In this document: positions 36,915 to 46,500 of the stretch, piece after piece
Numbering within the stretch: the stretch's first letter is position 1
Layout: every line of letters begins with the position of its first letter
NCBI GenBank assembly: GCA_016201045.1
Contig: JACQDM010000002.1
Location: 62,001-126,000, forward strand
DNA length: 64,000 nt
Direction of reading: 5' to 3'
From: Afipia sp.
GTDB taxonomy: Bacteria > Pseudomonadota > Alphaproteobacteria > Rhizobiales > Xanthobacteraceae
The notes under the pieces: model-generated
Database searches by the model: none
What the model was told of the DNA's origin: nothing
The model's input: the letters and a program-made list of their open reading frames with translations, nothing else
Program-made: the position numbers and the translations under genes

Positions 36915-37343
36915 TCAGAAGCGCGGCGTGTGTTCGCTGCGGCGGACGGAATCGCGATAGATTGCATCGAGATCGGCTTCGCGCGGCCGCCTGCGCTTGA
37001 ACATCTGGCCGATGGCCCACGCCGTCACGCGCACGATGATGATGGCCAGCGTAATCTGCACCCAGAACGATCCGCCGATCCCGCGCAGGGCTACCTCGAA
37101 CTGGTCGCCATAGGGGTAGGGCAGAAAGCCCGCGCCCTGTTCGATTCCGTTCATGGTGGTGCGCAGCCACCAGGTGATCCATTCGGGCTTGTAAAAAAAC
37201 GCCCAGCCGAATCCGGCGAGCGTCACCAAGGCGGTCCATGTCCTGAACAAATGGGTCGCGAACCAGGTCCGAAGCGGCGAGCGAGGGGCGGGATAGTGTT
37301 CGCGCATATCCTTCAAAGCCCGCTTGAGCGTTCTGTTCCGCAT
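36915..37343 (-). CDS. Small membrane protein with basic tail, unknown function
   Basis: 142 residues with two membrane helices (about 32-50 and 90-112) and a strongly basic C-terminus (MFKRRRPREADLD). No family is recognised. The ATG is at 37343 and the stop abuts the terminator of the small transcript on the other strand. Confidence 0.6.
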   Translation of the reverse strand: MRNRTLKRALKDMREHYPAPRSPLRTWFATHLFRTWTALVTLAGFGWAFFYKPEWITWWLRTTMNGIEQGAGFLPYPYGDQFEVALRGIGGSFWVQITLAIIIVRVTAWAIGQMFKRRRPREADLDAIYRDSVRRSEHTPRF

Positions 37344-37447
37344 GCCGAACCGGATGCCGTGCTGCCCGTAGCCATGCTGCTCCGGCGGTAACGATTCATC
37401 AAGAAATTATGGTTACCAAATCATGAAACCATTTGGGGGTGACGTCC

Positions 37448-38137
37448 ATGAGCGAGCAGAATTCCGGCGATCAGATCGACAAATCCGGCGATCATTCCGA
37501 AGCCTCGTTGGTGCCTGATTCGTCCAAAGAGATCGTTCTGCAGCGCCTGACGCCCAATAGTTCGTGGGACGATCCGTCGCTGAAAGGTGCCGCCAAGGAC
37601 GGCGCAACGGAGTCTCCAGTCGCGAACCGCCGTTCACTGTCGCTTGCCGCCATCGTCACGATTGCCGCCGCTGTCGGGGCTGCTGGCGGTTCGGCTGCGA
37701 CGTTCGGCATCGGTCATTTTACGGTTAAAAACGACGGGATCGCAGCACTCGCAGCGGCCGATCAGAATCACGCCTCGATCGAAGGTGCGATCGCCAAGGT
37801 CAATTCCGAGATCGCCTCGCTCAAAGCCGCTGCTGCCGCGCAATCCGCCAAGCTCACCAAGCTGTCGGAGACGGCCGACAAACTGCGCGCGCCGGAAACC
37901 ACCGGCTCTATCACGCCGCCACAGACGGCAACTGCTGCACCCAATCGCCTTCCGATCGTTGACGGCTGGACGCTGCGGGACGTCGGCGAGGGCGCCGCGC
38001 GCGTCGTAGGGCGGCTCGGTATCTTCGAGGTCTATCCGGGCGATCCGCTGCCGGGCGTCGGGCGTGTCGATGCAATCCGCAAGCAGGATGGCCGCTGGGT
38101 GGTTGTCACCAGCCGCGGTCTGATCGTCGAGCGTTAA
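37448..38137 (+). CDS. Single-pass membrane protein with coiled-coil and C-terminal domain, unknown
   Basis: 229 residues from the ATG after GGGGGTGACGTCC. A polar N-terminus of about 60 residues, one membrane helix (about 65-90, AAIVTIAAAVGAAGG), a helical Ala/Lys coiled-coil (about 105-145), and a compact C-terminal domain IVDGWTLRDVGEGAARVVG to SRGLIVER. The C-terminal part resembles short beta domains found in rhizobial envelope proteins. Function unknown. Confidence 0.7.
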   Translation: MSEQNSGDQIDKSGDHSEASLVPDSSKEIVLQRLTPNSSWDDPSLKGAAKDGATESPVANRRSLSLAAIVTIAAAVGAAGGSAATFGIGHFTVKNDGIAALAAADQNHASIEGAIAKVNSEIASLKAAAAAQSAKLTKLSETADKLRAPETTGSITPPQTATAAPNRLPIVDGWTLRDVGEGAARVVGRLGIFEVYPGDPLPGVGRVDAIRKQDGRWVVVTSRGLIVER

Positions 38138-38260
38138 AGACTCCGTTTACCCTCGCGGCCCAACGAAAGCTGCGTTCTAACGGTAAAATTTGAGCGTTCC
38201 GCTGAACGGAACGGCATGATCTCGCATGCATGATGCAGCCTCTGAGGAAGAGGAAGCAGC

Positions 38261-38488
38261 ATGTCCGGATATCGACTGACCAAGCGCCCGCAGGCCGTCA
38301 ATTTCTTCGCGATGGAAATCACCGATACGTCGGGCGACTTTCCAAGCGCGGCGAACGACAACACCTGTCCGTACTGCGGCGGCATTCTCGAGCCGGGCGA
38401 CAGGGCGTCGGACTGCTCCGGCTCCGCTACTTCCTCGAAGGCCTGGCCGATGATCCCGTTTCCGAAAGGCTGGGAAGCGTCCTGCTGA
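38261..38488 (+). CDS. Small protein with a CPYCGG motif, unknown function
   Basis: 75 residues. DNTCPYCGGIL near residue 36 and further cysteines (SDCSGS, C-terminal EASC) suggest zinc binding. GAGGAAGAGGAAG precedes the ATG. Convergent with the Bcr/CflA transporter. No family assigned. Confidence 0.6.
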   Translation: MSGYRLTKRPQAVNFFAMEITDTSGDFPSAANDNTCPYCGGILEPGDRASDCSGSATSSKAWPMIPFPKGWEASC

Positions 38489-38495
38489 TCATGCG

Positions 38496-39725
38496 CTATT
38501 TCGCGCGTATCGTTCTCAGGCCAGCCAGATAGAGCGCGAGGCCCAGCGATGTCAGCGCGGCGACGACCAGACCGATTGCGAGCGTTGCGCTGGCGATCGA
38601 TGCAGTGACGGCGACGCCGACCGACGCGCCGCCCATCTGCAGAAATCCCAGCAGCGCCGACGCCGAGCCAGCCCTGTCACCGAACGGCTGCAGGGAGGTC
38701 GCGGTGGCAAGAGGCGTAATCATGCCGAACCCGGACAGGAACACGATCACCGGCAAGAGATAGCTCCAGATCGTGTGCTGAAGGAAATGCCCCGCGAGCA
38801 GGACCGCCCCGCCAAGCAGTGCGATGGATAGCGCCACGACAGTTGCCTGCGAATGCCCGATCATCTTGGCGAAGCGCGGCGCAAAGATTCCCGACCCGAA
38901 CACCACAAAGACGGTCCCCGCAAAAAAGAAGCCGAGCTGCAAGGGTGTGTAGCCGAGCCCATCGATCAGCACACGCGGTGTTACCGAGAACATCGCAAAC
39001 AGCGCGCCCATCGAGAGCGCGATGGTGCCGGCGGGGGCAATAAAGCGGATATCGGTCGCGAGATCCCAATAGACCTTTGCAATCGCCAATGGCTGCATCG
39101 AGGTCTTGTTGTCGAAATTGTGCGTTTCGCCGACATAGCGCAGGAACGCTGCGATCACGATCAATCCGAAAATGCCGACGGCAAGAAATTCCGTGCGCCA
39201 GCCGAATGTCGTATCGAGCAATCCGCCGATCAGCGGCGAGAAGCCCGGCGCCGCCGCCATCGCAACGGTGATGAACGCGAAGGCGCGTGTCAGTTCCTCG
39301 CCGCTCAAGAGATCGCGGGCAATCGCGCGGGACAGCACCGATGCCGAGCACGCGCCGAGCGCCTGAATGCAGCGGCCGATCAGCATGGTCGGAAGGTCGT
39401 TGGAAAACTCGCACCACACGCTGCCTGCGATGAAGATGGAAAGGCCGAACACGACAGGTTTCCAGCGTCCGAAACGGTCCGAGACTGGGCCGACGGCCAG
39501 CTGCCCCACCGCAAACACGGCCAGATAGACGCTGATCGTCGAGGCGACCTGCGCGGTTGAGACGCCCAGCGTTCTGGCGATGGATGGCAGTGAGGGAAGA
39601 AGGATGCTGGTGGCAAATGTGCCGACCGACGCCAGCGCGGCGAGGACAAAGACCTCCGGCGACAGCGACGAAACCGGGCGTCCGGCCGTCGTCGGTGCAT
39701 TCTTGGCGGCGTTCTCGATCGTCAT
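38496..39725 (-). CDS. Bcr/CflA-type MFS drug exporter
   Basis: 409 residues with 12 membrane helices. LPSLPSIARTLGVSTAQVASTISVYL in helices 1-2, GPVSDRFGRWKPVVFG (MFS motif A) in the 2-3 loop, and RAIARDLLSGEELTRAFAF in the 4-5 loop place it in the DHA1 Bcr/CflA branch. It expels toxic compounds with proton exchange. Upstream is an AT-rich gap before the cold-shock gene; no regulator adjoins it. Confidence 0.85.
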   Translation of the reverse strand: MTIENAAKNAPTTAGRPVSSLSPEVFVLAALASVGTFATSILLPSLPSIARTLGVSTAQVASTISVYLAVFAVGQLAVGPVSDRFGRWKPVVFGLSIFIAGSVWCEFSNDLPTMLIGRCIQALGACSASVLSRAIARDLLSGEELTRAFAFITVAMAAAPGFSPLIGGLLDTTFGWRTEFLAVGIFGLIVIAAFLRYVGETHNFDNKTSMQPLAIAKVYWDLATDIRFIAPAGTIALSMGALFAMFSVTPRVLIDGLGYTPLQLGFFFAGTVFVVFGSGIFAPRFAKMIGHSQATVVALSIALLGGAVLLAGHFLQHTIWSYLLPVIVFLSGFGMITPLATATSLQPFGDRAGSASALLGFLQMGGASVGVAVTASIASATLAIGLVVAALTSLGLALYLAGLRTIRAK

Positions 39726-39894
39726 GCTGAAGCACCCCCTCCGGCGAGGGCCGCTTATTATATGACGCTTATCATTTTAACAATGGATGCCGGCGCAGAT
39801 TGCAGCATTGCATTTGCGCGCGGTCTTGAAATAGCGCCCGGAAATCGGGGCGGGCGGCGCTTTTTACAAAGTGCGCCCGCGCCGGAATTCCGTA

Positions 39895-40095
39895 TCAGAC
39901 CTTGAGATTTTCAGCAGAGGTCTTGCCGCGGTTGGCGACCTCTTCGAATTCGACCGTCTGTCCTTCGTTGAGCGTGCTGAGGCCAGCCTTTTCAACCGCC
40001 GAAATGTGGACGAACACGTCTTTGCCGCCGCCGGCCGGCTGGATAAAGCCGTAGCCCTTCGTCGGGTTGAACCACTTCACAGTACCTTTAGGCAT
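39895..40095 (-). CDS. Cold-shock domain protein (CspA family)
   Basis: 66 residues, one CSD. RNP1 is KGYGFIQP and RNP2 is DVFVHIS; the domain starts [17 protein letters not shown] lies about 10 bases before the ATG chosen; the frame extends nine codons upstream. It binds single-stranded nucleic acid as an RNA chaperone. Copies vary in number in this group, so an exact csp letter is not given. Confidence 0.93.
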   Translation of the reverse strand: MPKGTVKWFNPTKGYGFIQPAGGGKDVFVHISAVEKAGLSTLNEGQTVEFEEVANRGKTSAENLKV

Positions 40096-40269
40096 TCCAT
40101 AGTCTCCAGAGAGTCGTTTCAATTTCTAAGCGGTCGGCCTCCGCATCTCGCTTCGCCCAACGGGGCAGAAGGTTACGCGGTCTGTGCAACGCTGAATAGG
40201 GATAAACGACGGCCACGACGCATTCGAATTCGTCAATCTCACCGCAATTCGGAACTGAACGCCGAGATT

Positions 40270-42012
40270 TTAGGCTGCTGCAACTGCGAAATCCGAAATC
40301 AGCTCGGTCAGCGACACTGCTTTCTTGACCGCGTGGACGATCATCGGCTGCGCGCGGCCACGAATGGGGACTTCAACCGGCGGCCACGTATCGTCTGGCA
40401 AGCCGGCCGTTTTCCGCACTTCGTCTGACAGCACGACCTCGCAAGTGAGTTGCTTGGTCATGTCCTGGAGCCTTGCCGTGACGTTCACCGCGTCACCCAA
40501 AGCTGTGAAGACTGTGTGATCGTGCGAACCAATGTCGCCGATGATGACCTCGCCTCCGTGGAGACCGACGCCGAAACGCAGCGGCTCGGGGATGTCCTTG
40601 CCAAGAAACTTGTTCAACTCGTCGACGTGAACGGAAATTCGTCCTGCGGCCAAAATCGCCTGCCGGCAGGCGGTCTTTGGGTCGGTGTCGAGCCCGAACA
40701 AAGCGAGTTGCCCGTCGCCGATGAACTGGTTCGGCCGGCCGCCGCATTCGACGACCGCCTGCGAGACGGCCGTGAGGAAGCGGTTGATGATGAACACAGT
40801 ATCGAAAGGCAGAAGCTTTTCGGCGAGTTTCGTCGATCCGCGCAGATCGACGAACATACAGACGAGATAGCGTTCCTTGCCGGCGTGCGTCTGGATCGCC
40901 TGCGACAGCGCCGAGGTGCCGGGGCGGGCAGGGAAAATCTGGAAGAAGGCCACGTCGGTTTTCGGGCGCAGCTGGCAGGCGAGGCGGATGGACGGATCGT
41001 TGCCGCATCCCACCCGTTCCAGCACAAAGGCTTCGCGGCTCGATGGACTTGGCAACGCGCCGCAATCGCCGATCACGCGGATACGGCAGGTCGAGCAGCG
41101 TGCCCGTCCGCCACAGACGCTGGAATGGGGAATATCGAAGCGGGTGCTGGCTTCCAAGACGCTAAGGCCTCTCGGAATCTGGATGGTCCGGCCGTCGCCA
41201 TAGGACAGATTGATCAGTCCACCGCGTCGTTCCATCACGGCCCGCACACCTCGCGCAAGGAACACGAGGCCGATCAGCCCAAGATAGCCGTACAGGGCGT
41301 ACTGGATGATGCTGTCGAGAAGGATCTGGTCCGCACCAGTGCCGATCTTGTCGCGGGTGAGATTGTCGGCGCGCCATTCCGGTGCCGCGCTCGCGCGAAC
41401 GACTGCGCGGCCGCCCTGATAGAGGCCAAGCATGGCAACCGTCGGCAGAAAAATGGCAAACGCCAGGAGCGGCGCGGCGATTTTCTTAAACCACAGCTTG
41501 GTCCGCAGCCAGAAGAACAGGCCAATGCAGCCGTGAACCCATGCCACGATCAGCACCGCATAGAGCATCCACATCACGTAAGGCCTGTAGACCCAGTAGG
41601 CAAAGAACGCCTGCGGGTAGAGCTTGTCATGGCCGAGGAGAGACGCCGCGAGCCTGATGCCGACGAGGTGCCCGATCACCAGAACCGGAATACTCAGCCC
41701 AAACACGAGCTGGATCATTTCCATCGTCTTCCAGCGGAACTGCCGTCGCGCATAGAGCGCCCAAAGACCGAGGCTCATATGCGTGAGCGCCGCGGCATAA
41801 AACACAATCGTCACCGGCCAGCTTCGCCAGAAGGCGATGTGATAGGTCATCCCTTCTTCCATTGCAGAGAGCGAAATATTGCCAAGCGCGTGATTGGTGA
41901 AATGGCTGATCAGGTAGGAGAATAGAATCAATCCGGTGAAAAGCCGGACCTGCCGGATGCCGATGCTGCGGCGGAAGCGGAGGAAAAGTGCCGCGATGGG
42001 TCGTTCGGCCAT
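40270..42012 (-). CDS. cyaC: Membrane adenylate cyclase with heme-b-like and 2Fe-2S domains (CyaC type)
   Basis: 580 residues in three parts. Residues 15-260 form about six membrane helices with histidines in SHFTNHALG, ALTHMSLG, VIGHLVG and VAWVHGC, an SdhC-like diheme-b arrangement. A ferredoxin domain follows (about 270-360) with CGGRARCSTC (C-x5-C-x2-C) and a fourth Cys in RLACQL. A class III cyclase domain (about 380-560) has the metal Asp residues in FVDLRGST and FIGDGQ, and NVTARLQ. The usual substrate Lys is Gln (PNQFIGDG). S. meliloti CyaC is a known redox-regulated relative. It probably couples quinone or redox state to cAMP at the inner membrane. Confidence 0.8.
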   Translation of the reverse strand: MAERPIAALFLRFRRSIGIRQVRLFTGLILFSYLISHFTNHALGNISLSAMEEGMTYHIAFWRSWPVTIVFYAAALTHMSLGLWALYARRQFRWKTMEMIQLVFGLSIPVLVIGHLVGIRLAASLLGHDKLYPQAFFAYWVYRPYVMWMLYAVLIVAWVHGCIGLFFWLRTKLWFKKIAAPLLAFAIFLPTVAMLGLYQGGRAVVRASAAPEWRADNLTRDKIGTGADQILLDSIIQYALYGYLGLIGLVFLARGVRAVMERRGGLINLSYGDGRTIQIPRGLSVLEASTRFDIPHSSVCGGRARCSTCRIRVIGDCGALPSPSSREAFVLERVGCGNDPSIRLACQLRPKTDVAFFQIFPARPGTSALSQAIQTHAGKERYLVCMFVDLRGSTKLAEKLLPFDTVFIINRFLTAVSQAVVECGGRPNQFIGDGQLALFGLDTDPKTACRQAILAAGRISVHVDELNKFLGKDIPEPLRFGVGLHGGEVIIGDIGSHDHTVFTALGDAVNVTARLQDMTKQLTCEVVLSDEVRKTAGLPDDTWPPVEVPIRGRAQPMIVHAVKKAVSLTELISDFAVAAA

Positions 42013-42216
42013 GACTTTGATCGCCCGGTAAATCTAAAATCTGGAAAATGGAACGCGGAAACTTTCAATCGGATTTGAGGTCCAAAGAAATCTACCGCAG
42101 TGCGACGATACGCGCCACGCGCATTTGCGGCCTGCACTCGCTGTGACAGTTTGACTTCGCCGGACGGGTCGGGGAAAAGCCGTCAATAACAAGGGCAAGA
42201 AGCTATCCAATTCAAG

Positions 42217-43788
42217 ATGACGAATACCGGCCGCATTGACGGGTCTCCTTCAACCCACCGATCGGTGGACCGCGGAACCGTCGCGGTCGCGGCCGGCGTC
42301 GCCGTGCTCGTGGTCCTCCAGATCGTCTACGCGGCGACCGCAGATCTGCGCACGGACGAAGCGTATTATTGGACGTGGTCGAAGGAAAACGTCCTTTCGT
42401 TTCTTGACCATCCGCCAATGATCGCCTGGCTGGTGCGTTTCGGTACGGCGATATTCGGTGACACGAATTTCGGTGCGCGGTTTGGATGCGTGCTCGCGAT
42501 GTGGATCGCGCAAGGATTGATCGCCGACATTGTGTGGCGGCAAACCCGTGATCGTGTTGCTGTCGCTCTCGCAATCCTGATGCCGCAGGCGGCGCTTGAG
42601 TACGGAATGTTCGGTTCGCGGGTGGTGCCGGACGCCGCCATGATCCCGTTTGCACTCGCAATGGTGTGGGCGCTCGTTCGTCTGACTGAATCAAATGACG
42701 GACGATGGTGGCTGCTCGCCGGCGCTTTCGGTGGATTGGCGCTGTTGTCGAAGTTCACCGTCGTGCTGTTGGTGCCCGCCATCATTGCTTTCGCGCTGGT
42801 GCCGCCGTGGCGCGGGCGATGGCTGCGAAGCGTTTATCCTTTGGGAGCAATGCTGATCGCCGCTGCGATCTTCTCGCCCGTGCTTTACTGGAATTGGCTG
42901 AACGATTGGGCCGGATTTCGGTTTCAGTTCGTCCGAGTCGGCGCGGATCACGGTGTGTCTGCGCGCACGGTGCTCGATTTTGTCGGGCTTCAGCTCGGAC
43001 TCGTTGGACTATTGTTGTTTCCTGTTGCGCTGGGTGGATCGCTAATGCTGGCGTGGCGTGGCTACCGTACAGCCAATCCGGCGTTCATTCTGCTCTCAAC
43101 CTGCGCGATTGCGCCGTTTGCGTTTTTCCTGTGGCGGTCGCTGTCGCTGCGCGTCGGAGATACCTGGCCCTTGGTAATCTGGCCGTTCGCATTCGCTGCA
43201 GCCGCGATCAATCTTGCACAGATCAGGAGGCTGCCTCAGACCAACTGGTTTTTGCGGACGGCGCAATCCTGGGCGATCGCTGCGATTGCCATCGGCGTGA
43301 TGCTGAACGCCGGCGCATTCTATTTCTACGGGGTCAGTCAGGCGCAGGGTCTCGGCTCGCGCGATCCCATCGGCAAGGAAGAAGGCTATCGCGAGATCGC
43401 AATGCGCGCGAAGGCCGATGCCGAGAGGAACGGCGCGACTTGGATCGCCACCGTCAATTATCGCATCTACGCCATGTTGCGCTGGCATTTGAAGGACAGT
43501 TTTCCTGTTGTTCAGGTCACGGAGCGGAGCCGTTTTCTCGGATTCGATGACACCAAAGCCAAAGCAGCGATCCGTTCCGGCGATGGGCTCTATATCGATA
43601 CCACGCCCAACGACCGGAATATTTTCGAAGCGCTGACGCCGGCCGTTGTGCAGCAGGTCGATGAAACGGAGCGGATGTGGCGTGGCGTTAAAATCGAGAC
43701 ATTCGTTTTCAAGACGATCAGGAATTGGAAACCCGACCTCAATCCGCCACCGGATACGCTGTTTTACAACTGGCAGCCGCTCGGCTAG
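42217..43788 (+). CDS. GT39/ArnT-like polyprenyl-phosphate-sugar glycosyltransferase
   Basis: 523 residues with about ten membrane helices. The first periplasmic loop has DLRTDEAYYWTWSKEN, with the Asp-Glu pair of the GT-C fold, then LDHPPMIAW. The C-terminal third is soluble. The family moves a sugar from undecaprenyl-phosphate to lipid A or another periplasmic acceptor. No lipid-A modification operon adjoins it. A clear Shine-Dalgarno is not visible at the chosen ATG. Confidence 0.82.
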   Translation: MTNTGRIDGSPSTHRSVDRGTVAVAAGVAVLVVLQIVYAATADLRTDEAYYWTWSKENVLSFLDHPPMIAWLVRFGTAIFGDTNFGARFGCVLAMWIAQGLIADIVWRQTRDRVAVALAILMPQAALEYGMFGSRVVPDAAMIPFALAMVWALVRLTESNDGRWWLLAGAFGGLALLSKFTVVLLVPAIIAFALVPPWRGRWLRSVYPLGAMLIAAAIFSPVLYWNWLNDWAGFRFQFVRVGADHGVSARTVLDFVGLQLGLVGLLLFPVALGGSLMLAWRGYRTANPAFILLSTCAIAPFAFFLWRSLSLRVGDTWPLVIWPFAFAAAAINLAQIRRLPQTNWFLRTAQSWAIAAIAIGVMLNAGAFYFYGVSQAQGLGSRDPIGKEEGYREIAMRAKADAERNGATWIATVNYRIYAMLRWHLKDSFPVVQVTERSRFLGFDDTKAKAAIRSGDGLYIDTTPNDRNIFEALTPAVVQQVDETERMWRGVKIETFVFKTIRNWKPDLNPPPDTLFYNWQPLG

Positions 43789-43791
43789 CAG

Positions 43792-44829
43792 TCACTTCGT
43801 CTCGCTGGTGCCGAGGCGTTTCATCAGATCCTTTGCAAGATCGGAAAGCGCCGGCCGCGGGAGTGCTGCGAAAGGCAACGGGCGCGTCACGTCGACTGCG
43901 GCCAATCCCAGCCGCGCCGTCAACAGGCCATTGAGAAGACCCTCACCGAGACGCGCCGACAGCTTCGCGGCGATGCCGTGCCCGAGCATCTGCTGAATCA
44001 GGCTGTCGCTCGCCGCCATACCGCCTGTGACGGCAAGATGCGCGATGACATGGCGCATCAGCCTTATAAGTCCGAGCATGCCGGGACGTCCGCCGTAAAG
44101 CCGAGCCAGCAGACGGACCAGCCGCAGGGCCGCCGCGAAAACGAACAGGACGTCGATAACCGCACCGGGACTGATCGCGGTGACGAGCGATACGCGCTGT
44201 GCCGCGCTTGAAATCAGGCGGCGCGCCTCCTGATCGAGCGGTGCCATCAGTTCCCGCTCGGCGAGGCGAACCATGTCGGCACCGTCGATGATGTCGCTGC
44301 TGTGATCCTGAAGCATAGCCCTCGCATGTGCGAGCTTTGGGTTCTCGTGCGCGATTTTGAGAAGGTCGCGAACGATTGCGTCGCTCTCCTTGCGGTCGTC
44401 GCTGACGAGAACGGCGTTGGCGCGTTCGTGCAGCTTCTCGATGGTTTCCAGCCGCGCGAGACTCAAGACTTCACGAAAGATAATGACGAGAAGTGCAAGG
44501 ACCGCCGCGCCGGCGAACACGAGCCCGATATAGCCAAGGCTCTGGCTGCGGTTGAACAGATCGGCGACGAGATTGGAAATGCCAAGTCCGAGCCCGAGCA
44601 GAACGAGGCAGCCGAGCGATACCCATAAGATTGTCGCCCAACCGAACCCGCGTTGTACCGGAACGGTGGGCTCATCCACAGCGACCGGCAACGGCACGTC
44701 CGATTCCGGCATGACCTGAATTTTCGTGCGCGACGGTTTCACCGTCTCGTCGTCTGCATCGAGGACTCGCACGCGGGGATCATCCAGCTTGAATGCTGCC
44801 GGTTTGCGGTGATGCGTGCGGTCGCTCAT
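43792..44829 (-). CDS. ycjF: YcjF family membrane protein (TIGR01620/DUF697)
   Basis: 345 residues. A polar N-terminus is followed by two adjacent membrane helices (about 70-90 and 100-120) and a C-terminal hydrophobic DUF697-type region with RLLARLYGGRPGMLGLIRL. It shares a 4-base ATGA overlap with the ycjX gene upstream, so the two are translationally coupled. In enterobacteria ycjX-ycjF belong to the phage-shock-linked set; psp genes are not seen here. Confidence 0.85.
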   Translation of the reverse strand: MSDRTHHRKPAAFKLDDPRVRVLDADDETVKPSRTKIQVMPESDVPLPVAVDEPTVPVQRGFGWATILWVSLGCLVLLGLGLGISNLVADLFNRSQSLGYIGLVFAGAAVLALLVIIFREVLSLARLETIEKLHERANAVLVSDDRKESDAIVRDLLKIAHENPKLAHARAMLQDHSSDIIDGADMVRLAERELMAPLDQEARRLISSAAQRVSLVTAISPGAVIDVLFVFAAALRLVRLLARLYGGRPGMLGLIRLMRHVIAHLAVTGGMAASDSLIQQMLGHGIAAKLSARLGEGLLNGLLTARLGLAAVDVTRPLPFAALPRPALSDLAKDLMKRLGTSETK

Positions 44830-46292
44830 TTCAATCTGTCTCCGATCAGAAACTGAAGCGCGCGGTCGAGGCGGATATGGGGCAAAGCAGGCTCTTCGCC
44901 GTTCTCGCGTGTGAGCGCGGGAGGACGGAATTTCAGAAACCGATAGTCCGCTTTTTCAGCGGTCGTCGCGCTGAGACCGCGAAATCCGTCGCCGCCAAAT
45001 AGCGCGTCGACATCAGAAGGCAAGTCGCCGGGAAACGTTGCCGCTTCCGTGTCGCCGTCGAATATCTCGCCGCCGGATGTTTCACCTTTTTCAGGCGTGC
45101 CTAAAATCGAAGGCAGTCTGTCGCGGTCTTGCTGCACCAACGCTTCGCGCGTTGCGCGCACGGCCGCCATCGCGACTACATCGATGTCGGCACCGAGAAA
45201 CTCCGCTTTCGCGATGGCGAGTTCGACCATTCGTTGCAAGATTGCCTCTAGCCGGTCGTGACTGGAACGATGCAGAAGATCGGCTTTCGTCGCCGCGAAC
45301 AGGACACGGTCGATACGCGGGTGAAACAGCGAGCTCAGGATCGAACTGCGCCCGACGTTGAAGCAATCGAGAATCCCGGTCAGTGCACCCTCGAGGTCCC
45401 GTAATGCATCGGGGCCGGCGTTGAAGGCGGCGAGCGCATCGACGAGCACGATCTGCCGGTCGAGACGCGAGAAATGGTCGCGGAAGAACGGTCGTACCAC
45501 GATATCCTTATAGGCCTCATAGCGCCGTGCCATCATCGCCCAGAGCGAGCCATCCGGTGCCGCGCCGTCGCGTGGCACATCCAGCGGCGCAAAGGTCAGC
45601 GCGGGCGATCCGGCCAGATTGCCCGGCATCAGGAATCGGCCCGGCGGTAGAAGGCTCATAGCAAATCGTTCGTCGCGGCAGGCACGCAGATAGTCTGTAA
45701 AAAGCTGAGCAGCCTTAAGCGTGGCCTGCTCGTCCTCGGGCGCATTCGGATCGAGCGTGGCGAGATGCGCATGCCATTTTTTGGCGAGCTTCTCTCGTGG
45801 TCCTTGCCGTGAGAGCGCAAGGCTTTCATAGGACCATTCCTCATAGCTCTTGTTGAGCAGCGGCAGATCGAGCAGCCATTCGCCGGGATAGTCGACGAGA
45901 TCGAGCGTCAGCGTTCGCGTCGCGGCGTTTTCGCGCTGGTATTCGATGATCAGGCGCAGTTCGCTGATATCCACCGTCGAACTCGGCCAGCGGCGCTCGT
46001 CGATCAAGGTGCGGACGTGGCTCTCATAGGCGAAGCGCGGTACCGCATCGTCCGGCTGCGGCGCGAGATAAGCCCGCGCGATACGCCCGGTCGCCAGAGA
46101 TTCGAAAACCGGGAAGCGCCCGCCGCGAAGAAGGCCGTGCACCAATGCGGTTATGAAGACTGTTTTGCCGGCACGCGACAGTCCTGTGACGCCTAGCCGC
46201 ACCGTGGGATTGAAAAGGCCTTCGCCGAACTCGATGAGCGAACGCAGCGAAACGCGGGCGTCCTCCACGATGTCCGAAAATGAAGGTGCCAT
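44826..46292 (-). CDS. ycjX: YcjX family P-loop GTPase/ATPase (DUF463)
   Basis: 488 residues. The Walker A motif is GLSRAGKTVFITALVHG near residue 36, and the family segment TLTLDLVDYPGEWLLDLPLL (Walker B-like DxxG) is near residue 130. Later blocks (FAATKADLLH) resemble a base-specificity motif. It is a stress-linked dynamin-like P-loop protein that works with YcjF, whose gene overlaps its stop by four bases. Confidence 0.9.
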   Translation of the reverse strand: MAPSFSDIVEDARVSLRSLIEFGEGLFNPTVRLGVTGLSRAGKTVFITALVHGLLRGGRFPVFESLATGRIARAYLAPQPDDAVPRFAYESHVRTLIDERRWPSSTVDISELRLIIEYQRENAATRTLTLDLVDYPGEWLLDLPLLNKSYEEWSYESLALSRQGPREKLAKKWHAHLATLDPNAPEDEQATLKAAQLFTDYLRACRDERFAMSLLPPGRFLMPGNLAGSPALTFAPLDVPRDGAAPDGSLWAMMARRYEAYKDIVVRPFFRDHFSRLDRQIVLVDALAAFNAGPDALRDLEGALTGILDCFNVGRSSILSSLFHPRIDRVLFAATKADLLHRSSHDRLEAILQRMVELAIAKAEFLGADIDVVAMAAVRATREALVQQDRDRLPSILGTPEKGETSGGEIFDGDTEAATFPGDLPSDVDALFGGDGFRGLSATTAEKADYRFLKFRPPALTRENGEEPALPHIRLDRALQFLIGDRLK

Positions 46293-46500
46293 AATTCGAT
46301 CAAGACTTTATCGGACAGGAAAAGGGGCGCGGGAAAGTGTTTGCGACACAGCAATGAAGCTGGCGATTGCGGTTGCGAAAATCAAGTTTCAGTCTCGACA
46401 TGAATCTTGATTGACGTCCGTTCAGGCTTCGTTGACCGTTGTGCAGTTAACTTTTATCGCTCAATCTCCAAGGACGTTAAGGCAGGGTAGTTCGGTCGGA

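Noticed and set aside
34500-37000. A tRNA-Glu-based integrative element
   Set aside because: No integrase, and no second copy of the tRNA 3' end, was found.
40450-41925. A 491-codon open frame opposite the cyclase gene
   Set aside because: Antisense shadow; the cyclase strand has three intact domains.
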